From Takifugu bimaculatus (lineage: Eukaryota; Chordata; Actinopteri; Tetraodontiformes; Tetraodontidae), in assembly GCA_004026145.2 (NCBI GenBank), contig CP034993.1:9102770-9166769 (forward strand): DNA of 64,000 bases. Direction: 5' to 3'. A program made the position numbers and the translations under genes. Under the pieces are notes generated by a model. It saw only the letters and a list, made by a program, of their open reading frames with translations. It ran no database searches and had not been told where the DNA came from. This document shows positions 9,997 to 20,541 of the stretch, piece after piece; the first letter of the stretch is position 1, and every line of letters starts with the position of its first letter.

Positions 9997-10881
9997 CAGG
10001 GGTCACCAACCTTTTTGACTGGAGCTACGTCATGGGTACCGAGTCGTGTGAAGGGCTACCGCTTGACACACTCCTCTAAAATAACAAATTGTGTGTATGT
10101 GTGTATCAATAACTTGGGTAACAGAGTGGGTAACAGAAAAGATCAATATTCAACACTTTATTATTATTAATCTCAGCAGTTGTTCAGATGATCACCAGAC
10201 CCTTTCAACCATAAGAAACTAAACCATTTTAACAATTCATAAACTATGTTGAACCATGTTTTAAAAAGTTATGCAACATTTTTTTTAAAAATTATTGAAT
10301 AAATCTTAACTGAACAAATCTACTGCAATTCTGCTCAAAATCTGTTACATTTTATAAAAACACTTTTTAGCTCCTGGGCTTCTCTGACTGTAGAATGCTT
10401 CCTGGTGGGTAGTTAGCATTAGCATTGTAGCTTTGATGACGCGTACTGAAGCGTCGCTCCACATTGTGCTGCTTCGCTGTCATCACAGTCAAATGCAACA
10501 TACTCAGTAGTAAAAAATTACTCTTCCTCCCATTCACTTTGAAAATGATAAATTTACTGTCTTCTTTTTGCCATGTTTTTGGGGAAGAAAATTGCCCTCC
10601 ACCCACCATCTTCACTGCCCGCTATTCTCCACAAGCGCAAAGGTTCTTTCATGCGCACAATACTGACCTTTGAACTAGGTCAGAATTCACCTTCACTTTA
10701 TTTATATTTTTATTTATTTTTAAGACATTGTCATTTTGAAATCTATATAAATGCAGGTGTGATTTAAAAAAATAGCGGTAGAAAAGATTTTCTTAGACGC
10801 ACCTCACCTGCGAGTTTTGCTATTTTTAGAACAGGCTTGCGGGCGACTTGGTGCCCACGGGCACTGTGTTGGTGACCCCTG
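9997..10881. mobile_element. hAT-type MITE, unit 2
   Basis: Same insertion as 5027-5917, with both 14-bp terminal inverted repeats intact and the CCCTGACC duplication at 9989-9996 and 10882-10889. It lacks a few bases present in unit 1 (around 10624). Confidence 0.85.
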
Positions 10882-11604
10882 CCCTGACCAGTGTTGAGGG
10901 CTGATTTCTGTACAGCTGCAATTATGTTACAGTATCCTGGGAATATTTCTGGAAATGTTTTACTACACTTTTACACGCTGATTAAACCTCCATCAATCTT
11001 TTTTTAAACTATAGACTAAATAAACCCAAGCACATGAAGACACGACAAGAAGAACTAGAAAGAATTATTTCAAAAGAAAGAATGATAAAGAATTAGTAAT
11101 GCGATTACTGAAATGATTACTAAATGCTGCTGGCGGTAAGACGGGAGCAGCATGCCACAAACCTGTTCATCAGAACAGAATGTTCTACGCCAAGACCTGT
11201 TGAACCATTCTCATAAAGATTCACCTTCACATAATGATTGTGGATTTCTGCGCATTTTAGAACAAATCATTTGGTTCCTCCTGCAGTCGTTTATCGTCAT
11301 TCACAATCAACAGGGATTTCACGCATTCAGCAGTGTTTTTAAATAACCTTTTAGTTTTTAAACCTGCATTTAGTTAGAAAAAATGGTGATAATTACAATT
11401 CTACGCCACATATACTTATGACAAGACCTGCGTGCATCATAATGAAATATTCTTACCAGGACAGCCAAGTGATTCTTAAATTAAGCTCCTCTTCCCGATG
11501 TAACAATAAATAAACGAGCATCTTGTCCAATAGAATCTCCGTAGAAAATACTTGAACATTGTAGGGAGAGCAGTTGCTGATTGTATGAAGCTCACAGTTT
11601 GAGT

Positions 11605-12795
11605 TCAGATGCGCTCAGGGACTTTGTTGAAGGAGTCACATTTCAGATCAGGGTCGTTGACTCTGCTCCACATGAGATACAGCTGAGCTGGGAGGAACCT
11701 GTGCACCAGTAACACTTCCGTGTAAAAGCAGGGGTGGTAGGCGTCGAGTTTTTTGGAGGGAATGTCTTGTCCGAAGGGCTTCACGCCTATATGAGACTCA
11801 GGGTTCAGTCCGGCTTTGGCCAGACACATCCCCATGTAGACGTCATCGATGGGAAGGATGGTGATGGATTGAGACATTTTGTATATGACTGAAGCTATGT
11901 ACCCAGACAGGAGGAACCCCCCTCCGCTACAGTAGGGCTGGTAGGAGTCTGCCGCGAATATCTCAACTGGAACATAATATTTGCTCCAGTTGTCTCTGAC
12001 GGGCGGCATGCCAATATTGACGCTGCCTATAAAGAGGTGTTTGCTTCCATCGTTCCCTTTCAGGTTCTGCAGGTATTCCACCATGTTGTCCGTGTGGGCA
12101 AAGACGTCGTCGTCTCCGTTGAGCAGAAAGCGCACATGAGGGCAGCTCCGTTCCATCCACTCCAGGAAGAGGATCTGCTTCAGGGTCAGGTTGTAGAAGC
12201 TGTCGGTGAAGTCCCACTGGAGGATGTCGCTGTACTCACGGTTCTCCGCCAGCAGGAGCTTGTTCAGCCTCTTCTTCTCATGACCTTCCGCTGTGGTTCC
12301 TGATATGAAGATCCTCCGGATCCACAGCCCGTTGTGCTGCCTCTCCATGGCCCAGGTCTTACGCAGCACCTCCCTGCGGTCGTAGTTCAGTGGAGAGCTC
12401 TTGACCACCAGCAGAAGGAAGACGTCCGCTGATTTTCCAGCTCCTCCACATTTGTCAGGAACGTCGAGCAGCATGGGGAAATGCCGACAGTGCCGATAAT
12501 ACATGAAAGTTTGGAAGATCCGAGGAAAAGTGTTGAATCCTGTCATGTTGGCCACAGCCAGATTTTGTTGGCATTTTGGCCAACTATAGTGATAAACGTC
12601 CTCAGTGGCGGTTTGCTCCTGTCTAACCTGCTCTTCATGGTCACGCTTGACACCACTGCTTTGGAAATTGAAAATATAGCTCCCAAGATAAAAAACCACC
12701 AGAACGAGAGCTCCCAACTTGACAATCAATGTCCTGAATCGCTTGGATCTGTACATCCTGCAGAACGGTAAACAGGTGTTAACAGAGTCTCCCAT
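11605..12795 (-). CDS. b3gnt3-like: b3gnt3-like beta-1,3-N-acetylglucosaminyltransferase, copy C (intact)
   Basis: A single uninterrupted frame of 396 codons. The ATG at 12793-12795 is the first in frame (an upstream TTG and GAC also read open, but the family starts at ATG). Layout: cytoplasmic tail 1-21, signal-anchor helix about 22-42, stem to about 120, and GT31 catalytic domain about 124-385. Visible motifs are FLLLV (126-130), RRE-LRKTW (140-148), WDF (194-196), the metal-binding NGDDDVF (227-232, DDD at 228-230), KYYVP (272-276), CSGGGF (289-294) and IDDVYMG (317-322). Potential N-glycosylation sites are N83 and N202. Length and motif order match vertebrate B3GNT3 (human about 372 residues), more so than B3GNT2 or B3GNT7. 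By family it adds beta-1,3-GlcNAc to galactose in core-1 or poly-lactosamine chains in the Golgi. It is the only copy seen whole. Its exact paralogue number is uncertain. Confidence 0.92.
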   Translation of the reverse strand: MGDSVNTCLPFCRMYRSKRFRTLIVKLGALVLVVFYLGSYIFNFQSSGVKRDHEEQVRQEQTATEDVYHYSWPKCQQNLAVANMTGFNTFPRIFQTFMYYRHCRHFPMLLDVPDKCGGAGKSADVFLLLVVKSSPLNYDRREVLRKTWAMERQHNGLWIRRIFISGTTAEGHEKKRLNKLLLAENREYSDILQWDFTDSFYNLTLKQILFLEWMERSCPHVRFLLNGDDDVFAHTDNMVEYLQNLKGNDGSKHLFIGSVNIGMPPVRDNWSKYYVPVEIFAADSYQPYCSGGGFLLSGYIASVIYKMSQSITILPIDDVYMGMCLAKAGLNPESHIGVKPFGQDIPSKKLDAYHPCFYTEVLLVHRFLPAQLYLMWSRVNDPDLKCDSFNKVPERI

Positions 12796-13172
12796 GTCCA
12801 AAAGACTAGTTATCTGTCGTTAGTCTCAAGGCTTCTGTGATACATTTTGTGCCTTTTCTGAAGAAAATTGCTAATTGCTTCTTAAAATTACGTAGATTGA
12901 TTAAAATTATTACTGCTTTTTCCTCTTCCACTGACGTTGGTACTTCAGTCTGAGGAAACTTTTTAAACTTTTTAAATCTGCACTTTTTATTAAGGACAGG
13001 GCTTGTTTCAAAACGGCGAGGTTTAGATTTTTTTAATCTCTTACATTTTTCCACACCAGTGGATAATACTTAACGACCATTATGTACCATTGCGTCAAAT
13101 ATATGAGGGGTTATTACCGGCAGCTGAGTTCTACTGGGTATTTCTGGTGTATTCAGCGAATGTAATACACCT

Positions 13173-13185
13173 CTCTATATTTATA
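13173..13185 (-). promoter_or_regulatory. Candidate TATA box upstream of gene C
   Basis: Minus-strand TATAAATATAGAG, about 380 bp upstream of the gene C ATG, identical to 1054-1066. The segment around it is the part missing from the spacer of pseudogene B. Use as a promoter is inferred. A 5' intron or a nearer start site is possible. Confidence 0.3.
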
Positions 13186-13671
13186 CAGGTGAGCCAAAAA
13201 GCCCAGATGACGATTTGGCTGCTCTGCTGCCTTAAATGTATAAATCCCAAACTGGTGTCTCTCCATTATGTGTAAAATGGAAGCATGTAAAATAAATATA
13301 ACATTAATGTAAAATGAGAGCTGCACCAACCTTTAATCTGGTGAGGATCTGAAGGATCCAGAGATCAGTGCGCTAACGAGCTGATTCCAGAAGAATAGGC
13401 AGGAGTTGACGTGGCTGGGAGAGATGCGTTAAAACATTTTTTTGCCACTCCCACAGTGGCTCATCCATCACTGGGACCTGAAATGTCTTTGCTTTTTCCT
13501 GATCGTTGTCACTATTATTATTAGTAGTATTGGCGTGTTTAATTAAATAATATCAGTTGTTTTAAAAATCTGACTTGGATCCGTAAAATATTGCGTCATT
13601 CGTCTTCATTTCATTTTGATTTAGCTTAACTATATAAATGTACTTTGATCCCGGATGGATGTTGGAGTCGT

Positions 13672-13673
<2 letters not shown>

Positions 13674-13728
<55 letters not shown>
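13674..13728. repeat. (CA)n microsatellite, unit 3
   Basis: Uninterrupted CA run of 55 bp, orthologous to those in units 1 and 2. Confidence 0.97.
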
Positions 13729-13730
<2 letters not shown>

Positions 13731-13781
13731 GTTGACTTCAGGCAGTAGTAAATGAGATTAAAAAGTACTTTTTCTGGTATC

Positions 13782-16700
13782 TCGCTCTTTGTTACTGGTC
13801 GAGGAGGGGGAGTTATTAAGTTATTAATTAATCCCAGACCAAAACATAGCTTCAGTTCATTTGAAAGCCTGACTCTTGGCATCACTCATCTGAACTGGAA
13901 GGCAGAAAAGCCACTTCTGTTTGTAGTTGCATATCGGCCCCCTGCTGGGCCACATTCAGAGTTCCTGTCTGAGTTCTCTGATTTCTTATCTGACTTGGTC
14001 CTTAGAACGGAAAAAGTCATTATCATTGGAGACTTTAATATCCATATGGACGTTATAAATGACAGCTTTAGAAATGGCTTCATTTCATTACTTGAGTCAG
14101 TTGGTTTCCTCCAGCAGATAAACCAACCAACTCATAGCTTTAACCACACCCTAGATCTAGTTCTGACTTATGGTGTTGAGGTAGAACATGTGTCAGTGTT
14201 CCCTCAGAACCCAGTCCTGTCAGACCATTCTTTGATCACTTTTACATTTATGATTAAGGATTCTTCTATGCTCAGAACAAAGTCTTACTATAGCAGATGT
14301 CTTTCAGATAATGCTGTAGCTAAGTTTAAGGAAGCAATCACTGTGCTAATCCCAGGACCACCGTGTGTTTCCGCAGGGATCAATCATTATAATCTTAGCC
14401 CTGCTGAGGTTGACTCTATTGTGGAAGGTGCAGCAACCTCACTGAGAATCACGCTTGATTCTGTTGCCCCCCTGAAAAAGAAAATAGTAAATCAGAGGAG
14501 GTGTGCCCCCTGGTATAATTCACATATCAGGACCCTCAAGCAGAAAGTGCGAAGACTGGAAAGGAAGTGGCATTCTTGTAAAATAGACAGCTACCATGTA
14601 GCCTGGAAAGACTGTCTATTAGTTTACAAAAAGGCCCTTCACAAGGCTAGAACAGCTTATTTTTCTTCTTTGATTGAGGAAAATAAGAACAACCCCAGGT
14701 TTCTTTTCAGCACTGTGGCCAAATTAACCAAGAGTCACAGTGTTTTAGATCCACGTATCCCTTCTTCCCTGAGTGGTGAAGACTTCATGAGCTTCTTCAC
14801 TGATAAAGTTCTAGCTATCAGAGAGAAAGCTAACCAGGCCATCCCAACAACTGGACCATCACCAGATGTGCCGACTGTGGGAACATACAGGGTCTCCAAC
14901 GAGCCCTTAAGCTCCTTCAGCCCTATATATTTTTCTGAGGCGTCATCGCTAATTCAGAAATCCAAGACAACCACGTGTCTTTTAGATCCCATCCCAACAC
15001 ACCTGTTGAAGGATGTTTTACCATTGATAGGCAGTTCTATCCTGGACCAGATCAATGGTTCTTTAGTGTCAGGTTATGTACCCCGGTCCTACAAGGTGGC
15101 AGTGATTAAGCCGTTGCTTAAAAAAACATCACTGGATCCTGATGTCTTAGCAAATTATAGGCCAATATCCAACCTTCCTTTTATCTCTAAAGTTCTAGAG
15201 AAGGTGGTGGTGACTCAGTTACTGGAGCACCTGCAGAGGAACAGCCTGTTTGAGATGTTTCATTCAGGCTTTAGAGCTCACCACAGCACAGAAACAGCAC
15301 TTCTTAAAGTCACTAATGATCTTCTCATAGCTTCCGATCATGGACTGGTCTCTATGCTGGTTCTGCTGGACCTCAGTGCTGCTTTTGATACAGTTGATCA
15401 CAGCATCCTGTTACAGAGACTGGAACATGTGATTGGGATTAAAGGGACAGCACTAGACTGGTTTAGATCATACTTATCTGATAGATACCAGTTTGCCCAT
15501 GTCCATGGTGTTCCCTCCTCATACAGTAGGGTTAGCCATGGAGTTCCTCAAGGTTCTGTACTTGGACCAATCCTCTTCACATTGTACATGCTTCCCTTAG
15601 GGAACATTATTCGGCAGCATGGGATAAATTTTCATTGTTATGCTGATGACACTCAGCTCTATTTATCCATGAAACCAGAGGAGACAGAGAAGTTAGTGAA
15701 GCTCCAGACCTGTCTTAAAGACATAAAGTCCTGGATGTCTTCAAATTTCCTCCTCCTTAACCCAGGAAAAACTGAGGTCATGGTGTTTGGTCCTGAACCT
15801 CTCAGGGATAGATTAGATCACATGATCACTCTAGATGGTATCTCATTAACATCTAGTCTCTCTGAGAGGAATCTAGGAGTAACTTTTGATCAAAATCTCT
15901 CCTTCAACTCACACATTAAATTAGTCTCTAGAAGTGCCTTTTTTCACTTGAGGAACATCACAAAGATCAGGAAACTGCTGACGCGGCATGATGCCGAAAA
16001 GTTAGTCCATGCATTTGTTACTTCCAGGCTGGACTACTGTAACTCTTTATTATCAGGGTGTCCAAACAACTCTTTAAGAAGCCTCCAGTTGATCCAAAAT
16101 GCTGAAGCCAGAGACAGGTATTGTACAAAAGAGATCACATAACTCCTGTACTGGCGTCGCTTCATTGGCTGCCCGTTAAATTTAGAATAATTTTTAAAAC
16201 CCTTCTTTTGACCTACAAGGTCCTCAGAGGCCTAGCTCCATCCTACCTGGAGGAGCTAGTGATACCTTATCAGCCCAATAGACCGCTCCGCTCTCAGAAT
16301 GCTGGTCTACTGGTTCCCAGAGTTTCCACGAGTAGAATGGGGGGCCGAGCATTTAGCTACCAGGCCCCCCTGCTATGGAACCAGCTCCCTGTCCAGGTAC
16401 GGGAGGCTGACTCCATCGCTACTTTTAAGATCAGACTCAAAACTTACCTCTTTGAAAAAGCTTATTGTTACTAATTCAGTAGTTCCAGTTACTATCATAG
16501 ACAGACAAATTATCATACTTAGGGGGTCGTCTAATCGCTAGGTCACATCTTAGTTATGCTGTTATAGGCCAAGGCTGCCGGGGTCCGGAAACATGATCAC
16601 CTGACAGGCCTCTGTCACTCCACTGGGTCATGGTTTCCTCTCCTCTCCTCTCCTTTCCTCTCCTCATCAAGCAGACTAGTTATGCTGATTCTTGTGTAGT

Positions 16701-17199
16701 TTTTCTGCTCCCCCCCCCCCCCTCTATTTATTTACAGGTATCGCTGCCCTCGGAGCTGCATGATGACCTCCGGCCCCGCTGAAGTGATTGTGCATCATAT
16801 TTTTTGTGTGTGTTTCTGTGCTCTGTGCCTCTCCTCTCCCTCTCCCTCTCCTCTCCTCTCCCCCTCCTTCTCCTTTTCCTCTCCCTCTCCTCTTCTTTCC
16901 TCTCCTCTTTCCCCTCCTCCTCCTTCTCCTCTCCTCTACCTCCCCTTCACTCTACTTCTCCTCTCCTCTACCCCTCTCCTCTCCTCTCCTACCTATCCTC
17001 TCCTCTACCTGTCCTCCCCCTTCTCCTCTCTCTTTACCCAGCCGGCCATCAGCAGGAGGGTCCCCCTACATGAGCCTGGTCCTGCTCAAGGTTTCTTCCT
17101 GTTAAAGGGGAGTTTTTCCTTGCCACTGTTGCTTGTCTGGGGTCAGGCCCTGGGATTCTGGAAAGCGCCTTGAAACAATTTTGATTGTATAAGACGCTA

Positions 17200-17231
<32 letters not shown>

Positions 17232-17232
17232 T
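13782..17232 (+). mobile_element. L2-clade LINE (Maui-like), 5'-truncated
   Basis: A non-LTR retrotransposon inserted in spacer 3 directly after the shared TCTGGTATCT, where the other units have the palindrome. It carries the C-terminal half of an APE endonuclease, a full reverse transcriptase and the conserved C-terminal domain. The 3' UTR has long pyrimidine blocks (16629-16668 and 16829-17037) and a poly-C run (16710-16722). The 3' end is the standard one for fish L2 elements, with GGAGTTTTTCCTTGCC, GCGCCTTGAAAC, TATAAATAAAG and an (ATTG)n tail at about 17204-17232. The missing endonuclease start is typical of 5' truncation at insertion. The same 3' end recurs in inverted orientation at 55127-55542. 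Confidence 0.9.
13783..16474 (+). pseudogene. L2 LINE ORF2 (endonuclease and reverse transcriptase), frameshifted
   Basis: The frame is open from the insertion edge to 16142. In order: endonuclease motifs YRPP, GDFNIH (about 14030) and SDHSL (about 14220); the reverse-transcriptase block NYRPIS (about 15155); AFDTVDH (about 15383); GVPQGS (15540-15557); and the catalytic YADD (15639-15650). The C-terminal domain SLHWLPV is in another frame from about 16121 to 16474. One frameshift near 16110-16125 therefore separates it from the rest. The endonuclease N-terminus is absent. The reverse-transcriptase core has no stop, so the insertion looks fairly recent, but the protein as it stands is not expected to be active. 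Confidence 0.88.
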
Positions 17233-17234
17233 TT

Positions 17235-17342
17235 CTCTCTCTTTTTCTCTCTTTCTGGTATCTCTCTCTTTCTCTCTCTTTTTCTCTCTTTCTGGTATCT
17301 CTCTCTTTCTCTCTCTTTTTCTCTCTTTCTGGTATCTCTAAC
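17235..17342. repeat. 37-bp tandem repeat, three copies, at the 3' junction of the L2
   Basis: TTTCTGGTATCTCTCTCT recurs at 17252, 17289 and 17326, a period of 37 bp. TCTGGTATCT is also the sequence immediately 5' of the LINE (13772-13781), so the repeat probably contains the target-site duplication that was then amplified. Confidence 0.8.
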
Positions 17343-17924
17343 GCCTTATCTTAACGGCATTACCGCTGATTAAATATAAACTGGAGGAACAATGTGTAGA
17401 ATAAGACAGCGTTTCAACAGATGGAAACCAGTTTGAGTTTGATCTTTATCTGTCGTCTGTCATCTTTGTTTGATCTTTATCTGTCATATCTGTTCCAGTG
17501 AAAACAGGAACATATCTGTTCCAGTGCAAACAGGAACATATCTGTTCCAGTGCAAACAGGAACATGCTTTGTTGCTTTGGTCTCGCCTTTTAAGGTTTCC
17601 TTCTGTTGCTTTTGCTGGTGTATATCAGACCCTTGTGAGTTGCTGTCCATGATGTGCCATTCTAATATTTGGGTGTGTGTGCTTTTTTTTAATGTTTCTC
17701 CAGAACTGTCATTCTTTAGTACGAAACTGAAGCTTCACAAATGCGTTCTTCACAGTTTCTGCTTGTGAATAGTCCTCTCTGTTGGAAAGTGACTAAAACG
17801 TAACAGCAACAGCACATTTTATTCTCCCCACCTTCATCACCGTGTTACCACAGTTCTCCACAGTCTGGACTAGATGATTTAGTCAATGTAGTCACATAAA
17901 AAGAGACCAGAAACACTCTTATAA

Positions 17925-18203
17925 CATGTGGGAAAGAATATTAGAAAGGGTGGCAAACAGACCACTTTATCCCTTTGGGGGCCACAAGGAGAGTGCTCAT
18001 ATGAGTGAAGGCAGGGTAAACCCCAGGATGAGGCCACATCTCATCACAGGGCTCTATGTGGGCATTGGTGGAGTCCCTTGCTTAAGGGTACCAAGATGGT
18101 TCACCTCCCCTTCCTACCAGAACTTTTAGCCACATTGGGGGTTGAACCAAGGACTCTGAGCTTCAGCCCAGTCCCCCACGGTCTGAGCAACCGCCAGCAT
18201 GGG
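17925..18203 (-). mobile_element. tRNA-derived SINE, unit 3
   Basis: Fourth array copy of the SINE at 2264-2541. It has the B box GGTTCAACCCC on the minus strand. GGTACCCTTAAGCAAGG here carries one change from the other copies. Confidence 0.65.
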
Positions 18204-19090
18204 AAAAGGAAATGTTTCTGAACTGACATTCCAAAGTAATGGAAATGGAAATAATCCATTTTTATTGTAGCTCGACTATTTTGGAAAGTCCTTTCAGGAA
18301 GCAGGAATATGCTTTTACCGGTTTAATGTAGCCACTGAATCTTGAACAGGTAAAGTTATTTAACTAGGGACTGTATCAGGCACTGATGTGCTCCTTCAGG
18401 CCTCTCAGAGTGTGGCGACACAAGATTCTCTGGGGTTTGGAGCAAAGCAGTTCATCGCCTGCAGGAAAGCATGGGGGTGGGGGGGCAGCATCACACTGGG
18501 AGTGATTTTAAGCAGCTGGAACAGTGAGACTTTGCTAATGGGTGTTGATTCATCAGAGTTACTCTTTTTTTAATTTGTTTATTAAGCACAAGTTTGCACA
18601 GCATTTTGAGTGAAGAGTGTCCATCACAGAAGCGTCCCTGAGGAAATTTATGAGGGTGTGATGACACCCAGGTTGAAAGGTTGCTTTTAGAGGACAGGAC
18701 AGAATCAGGACAGAATAGTGTCCCCACCAGTTCAACCCCTAGATCCGGTTCAGTTAGATGAGCTTAAGGGGAGGAGTTTTGACATTACAAACAATCCAAA
18801 CTGACTGGATTCCACAATATACCCTGACCCAGGGGTCACCAACCTTTTTGACTGGAGCTACGTCATGGGTACCGAGTCGTGTGAAGGGCTACCGCTTGAC
18901 ACACTCCTCTAAAATAACAAATTGTGTGTATGTGTGTATCAATAACTTGGGTAACAGAGTGGGTAACAGAAAAGATCAATATTCAACACTTTATTATTAT
19001 TAATCTCAGCAATTGTTCAGATGATCACCAGACCCTTTCAACCATAAGAAACTAAACCATTTTAACAATTCATAAACTATGTTCAACCAT

Positions 19091-19897
19091 CCAAGGTAGT
19101 TTTCTCTGTCAACTGGACTGGGTTTCTTCTCTTGAAGACGTTTCGCCTTCTATCCAGAAGGCTTCTTCAGTTCTGAAATCGCTTGGGAGAGAGCTTGAAA
19201 ATATATAGCCCCTGTGGACCATTTGCATGCTAATGATCCGGGTGGTCACCTGAGAGTCGTTAGCAGGGTCGTTGGTCGGGTCGTTCACCTAGTTTCTGTT
19301 GAGGTGTCTCCCCTTTGTCTGCTGGGTCACATGGTGATGAGTCACTGGGTCTCCTGGAATGGTGTGAATGTTTGTTTTCAAAGCAGAGGTCTTCTCTGCA
19401 GCGGTCTTCTCTGGCCAGTATCCTTACTTACTGGCCAGAGAAGACCGCTGGTTTGAAAGGGGGGTTAAGGAAGCTATCCATGTTAAATTGGAGAAACCAT
19501 CCTTGAACAGAGGTGGTGGCCTGAGGCACTTCCTATCACCCACATACAATGCAGTCCTCCACTCCTTCCAACAGCAAAACAAACATTCACACCATTCCAG
19601 GAGACCCAGTGACTCATCACCATGTGACCCAGCAGACAAAGGGGAGACACCTCAACAGAAACTAGGTGAACGACCCGACCAACGACCCTGCTAACGACTC
19701 TCAGGTGACCACCCGGATCATTAGCATGCAAATGGTCCACAGGGGCTATATATTTTCAAGCTCTCTCCCAGCGATTTCAGAACTGAAGAAGCCTTCTGGA
19801 TAGAAGGCGAAACGTCTTCAAGAGAAGAAACCCAGTCCAGTTGACAGAGAAAACTACCTTGGATACAATGACCTGGATGACTGAGAATTTACACAGA
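19091..19897 (+). mobile_element. Penelope-like element 3' end, inverted-repeat insertion
   Basis: An 807-bp insertion inside the MITE flanked by a 13-bp duplication TATGTTCAACCAT (19078-19090 and 19898-19910). Units 1 and 2 have one uninterrupted copy of this site. The two ends, about 19091-19378 and 19576-19865, are near-perfect reverse complements. The centre encodes a fragment of a C-terminal domain found in Penelope-type elements with GIY-YIG endonuclease (DRWFERGVKEAI at about 19443, then KPSLNRGGGLRH, open to about 19566). The right arm extends about 32 bp further than the left. Penelope-like elements commonly insert 5'-truncated and in partial inverted pairs. Family assignment rests on recall of the protein motif. 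Confidence 0.7.
19401..19448. repeat. Hairpin at the centre of the Penelope insertion
   Basis: Perfect 18-bp arms GCGGTCTTCTCTGGCCAG (19401-19418) and its complement (19431-19448) around a 12-base loop. This is where the two opposing element copies meet. Confidence 0.9.
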
Positions 19898-20541
19898 TAT
19901 GTTCAACCATGTTTTAAAAAGTTATGCAACATTTTAAAAAAAGTAACTTTCATATTGAATAAATCTTAACTGAACAAATCTACTGCAATTCTGCTCAAAA
20001 TCTGTTACATTTTATAAACACGCTTTTGAGCTCCTGGGCTTCTCTGACTGTAGAATGCTTCCTGGTGGGTAGTTAGCATTAGCATTGTAGCTTTGATGAC
20101 GCGTAGTGAAGCGTCGCTCCACATTGTGCTGCTTCGCTGTCATCACAGTCGCCCCACAAATGCAACATACTCAGTAGTAAAAAATTACTCTTCCTCCCAT
20201 TCACTTTGAAAATGATAAAGTTACTGTCTTCTTTTTGCCATGTTTTTGGGGAAGAAAATTGCCCTCCACTCCACCATCTTCACTGCCCGCTAGTTTATTC
20301 ATGCGCACAATACTGACCTTTAAACTAGGTCAGAGTTCACCTTCACTTCACTATATATTTTTTTATTTTTAAGACATTGTCATGTAAATGCAGGTGTGAT
20401 TTATAAAAAATAGCGGTAGAAAAAAAATTCTTAGACGCACCTTACTTGCGAGTTTTGCTATTTTTAGAACAGGCTTGTGGGCGACTCATGTGGTCATTGC
20501 GGGCGACTTGGTGCCCACGGGCACTGTGTTGGTGACCCCTG

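Larger units (their letters stand above)
6636..11604 (-). repeat. Tandem array unit 2: pseudogene B plus spacer
   Basis: The distance from the stop codon of gene B to that of gene C defines a period of 4969 bp. The landmarks are those of unit 1 without the internal duplication or V-SINE. Unit-specific changes are the gene lesions, the loss of about 74 bp after 7926, an interrupted CA tract, and a rearranged mini-repeat at about 8700-8735. Confidence 0.9.
11605..20541 (-). repeat. Tandem array unit 3: gene C plus enlarged spacer
   Basis: Gene C and its 5' spacer, in the same order as units 1 and 2, but interrupted by an L2 LINE (13782-17232) and by a Penelope-like insertion (19091-19897) inside the MITE. 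The unit stops at 20541, the last base of the MITE. No further gene copy follows. Confidence 0.9.
18830..20541. mobile_element. hAT-type MITE, unit 3, interrupted and forming the array edge
   Basis: The left end CAGGGGTCACCAAC is preceded by CCCTGACC (18822-18829) as in units 1 and 2. The right end GTTGGTGACCCCTG stops at 20541, but the next 8 bases are CTTTAAAC, so the duplication is missing on this side. The part right of the Penelope insertion (19911-20541) differs more from units 1 and 2 than the left part does. Examples are an added GCCCCA near 20150 and a duplicated GGGCGACT stretch near 20478-20508. This suggests a chimera of two MITE copies. Confidence 0.82.

Noticed and set aside
12796..13054. 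Lys/Arg-rich minus-strand frame just upstream of gene C as an alternative N-terminal extension
   Set aside because: It is not in a continuous frame with the gene and contains no family-like sequence. The ATG at 12793-12795 gives the expected type II topology.
16760..17173. Ser/Pro/Leu-rich forward frames after the LINE ORF
   Set aside because: They lie in the pyrimidine-rich 3' UTR of the L2 element.
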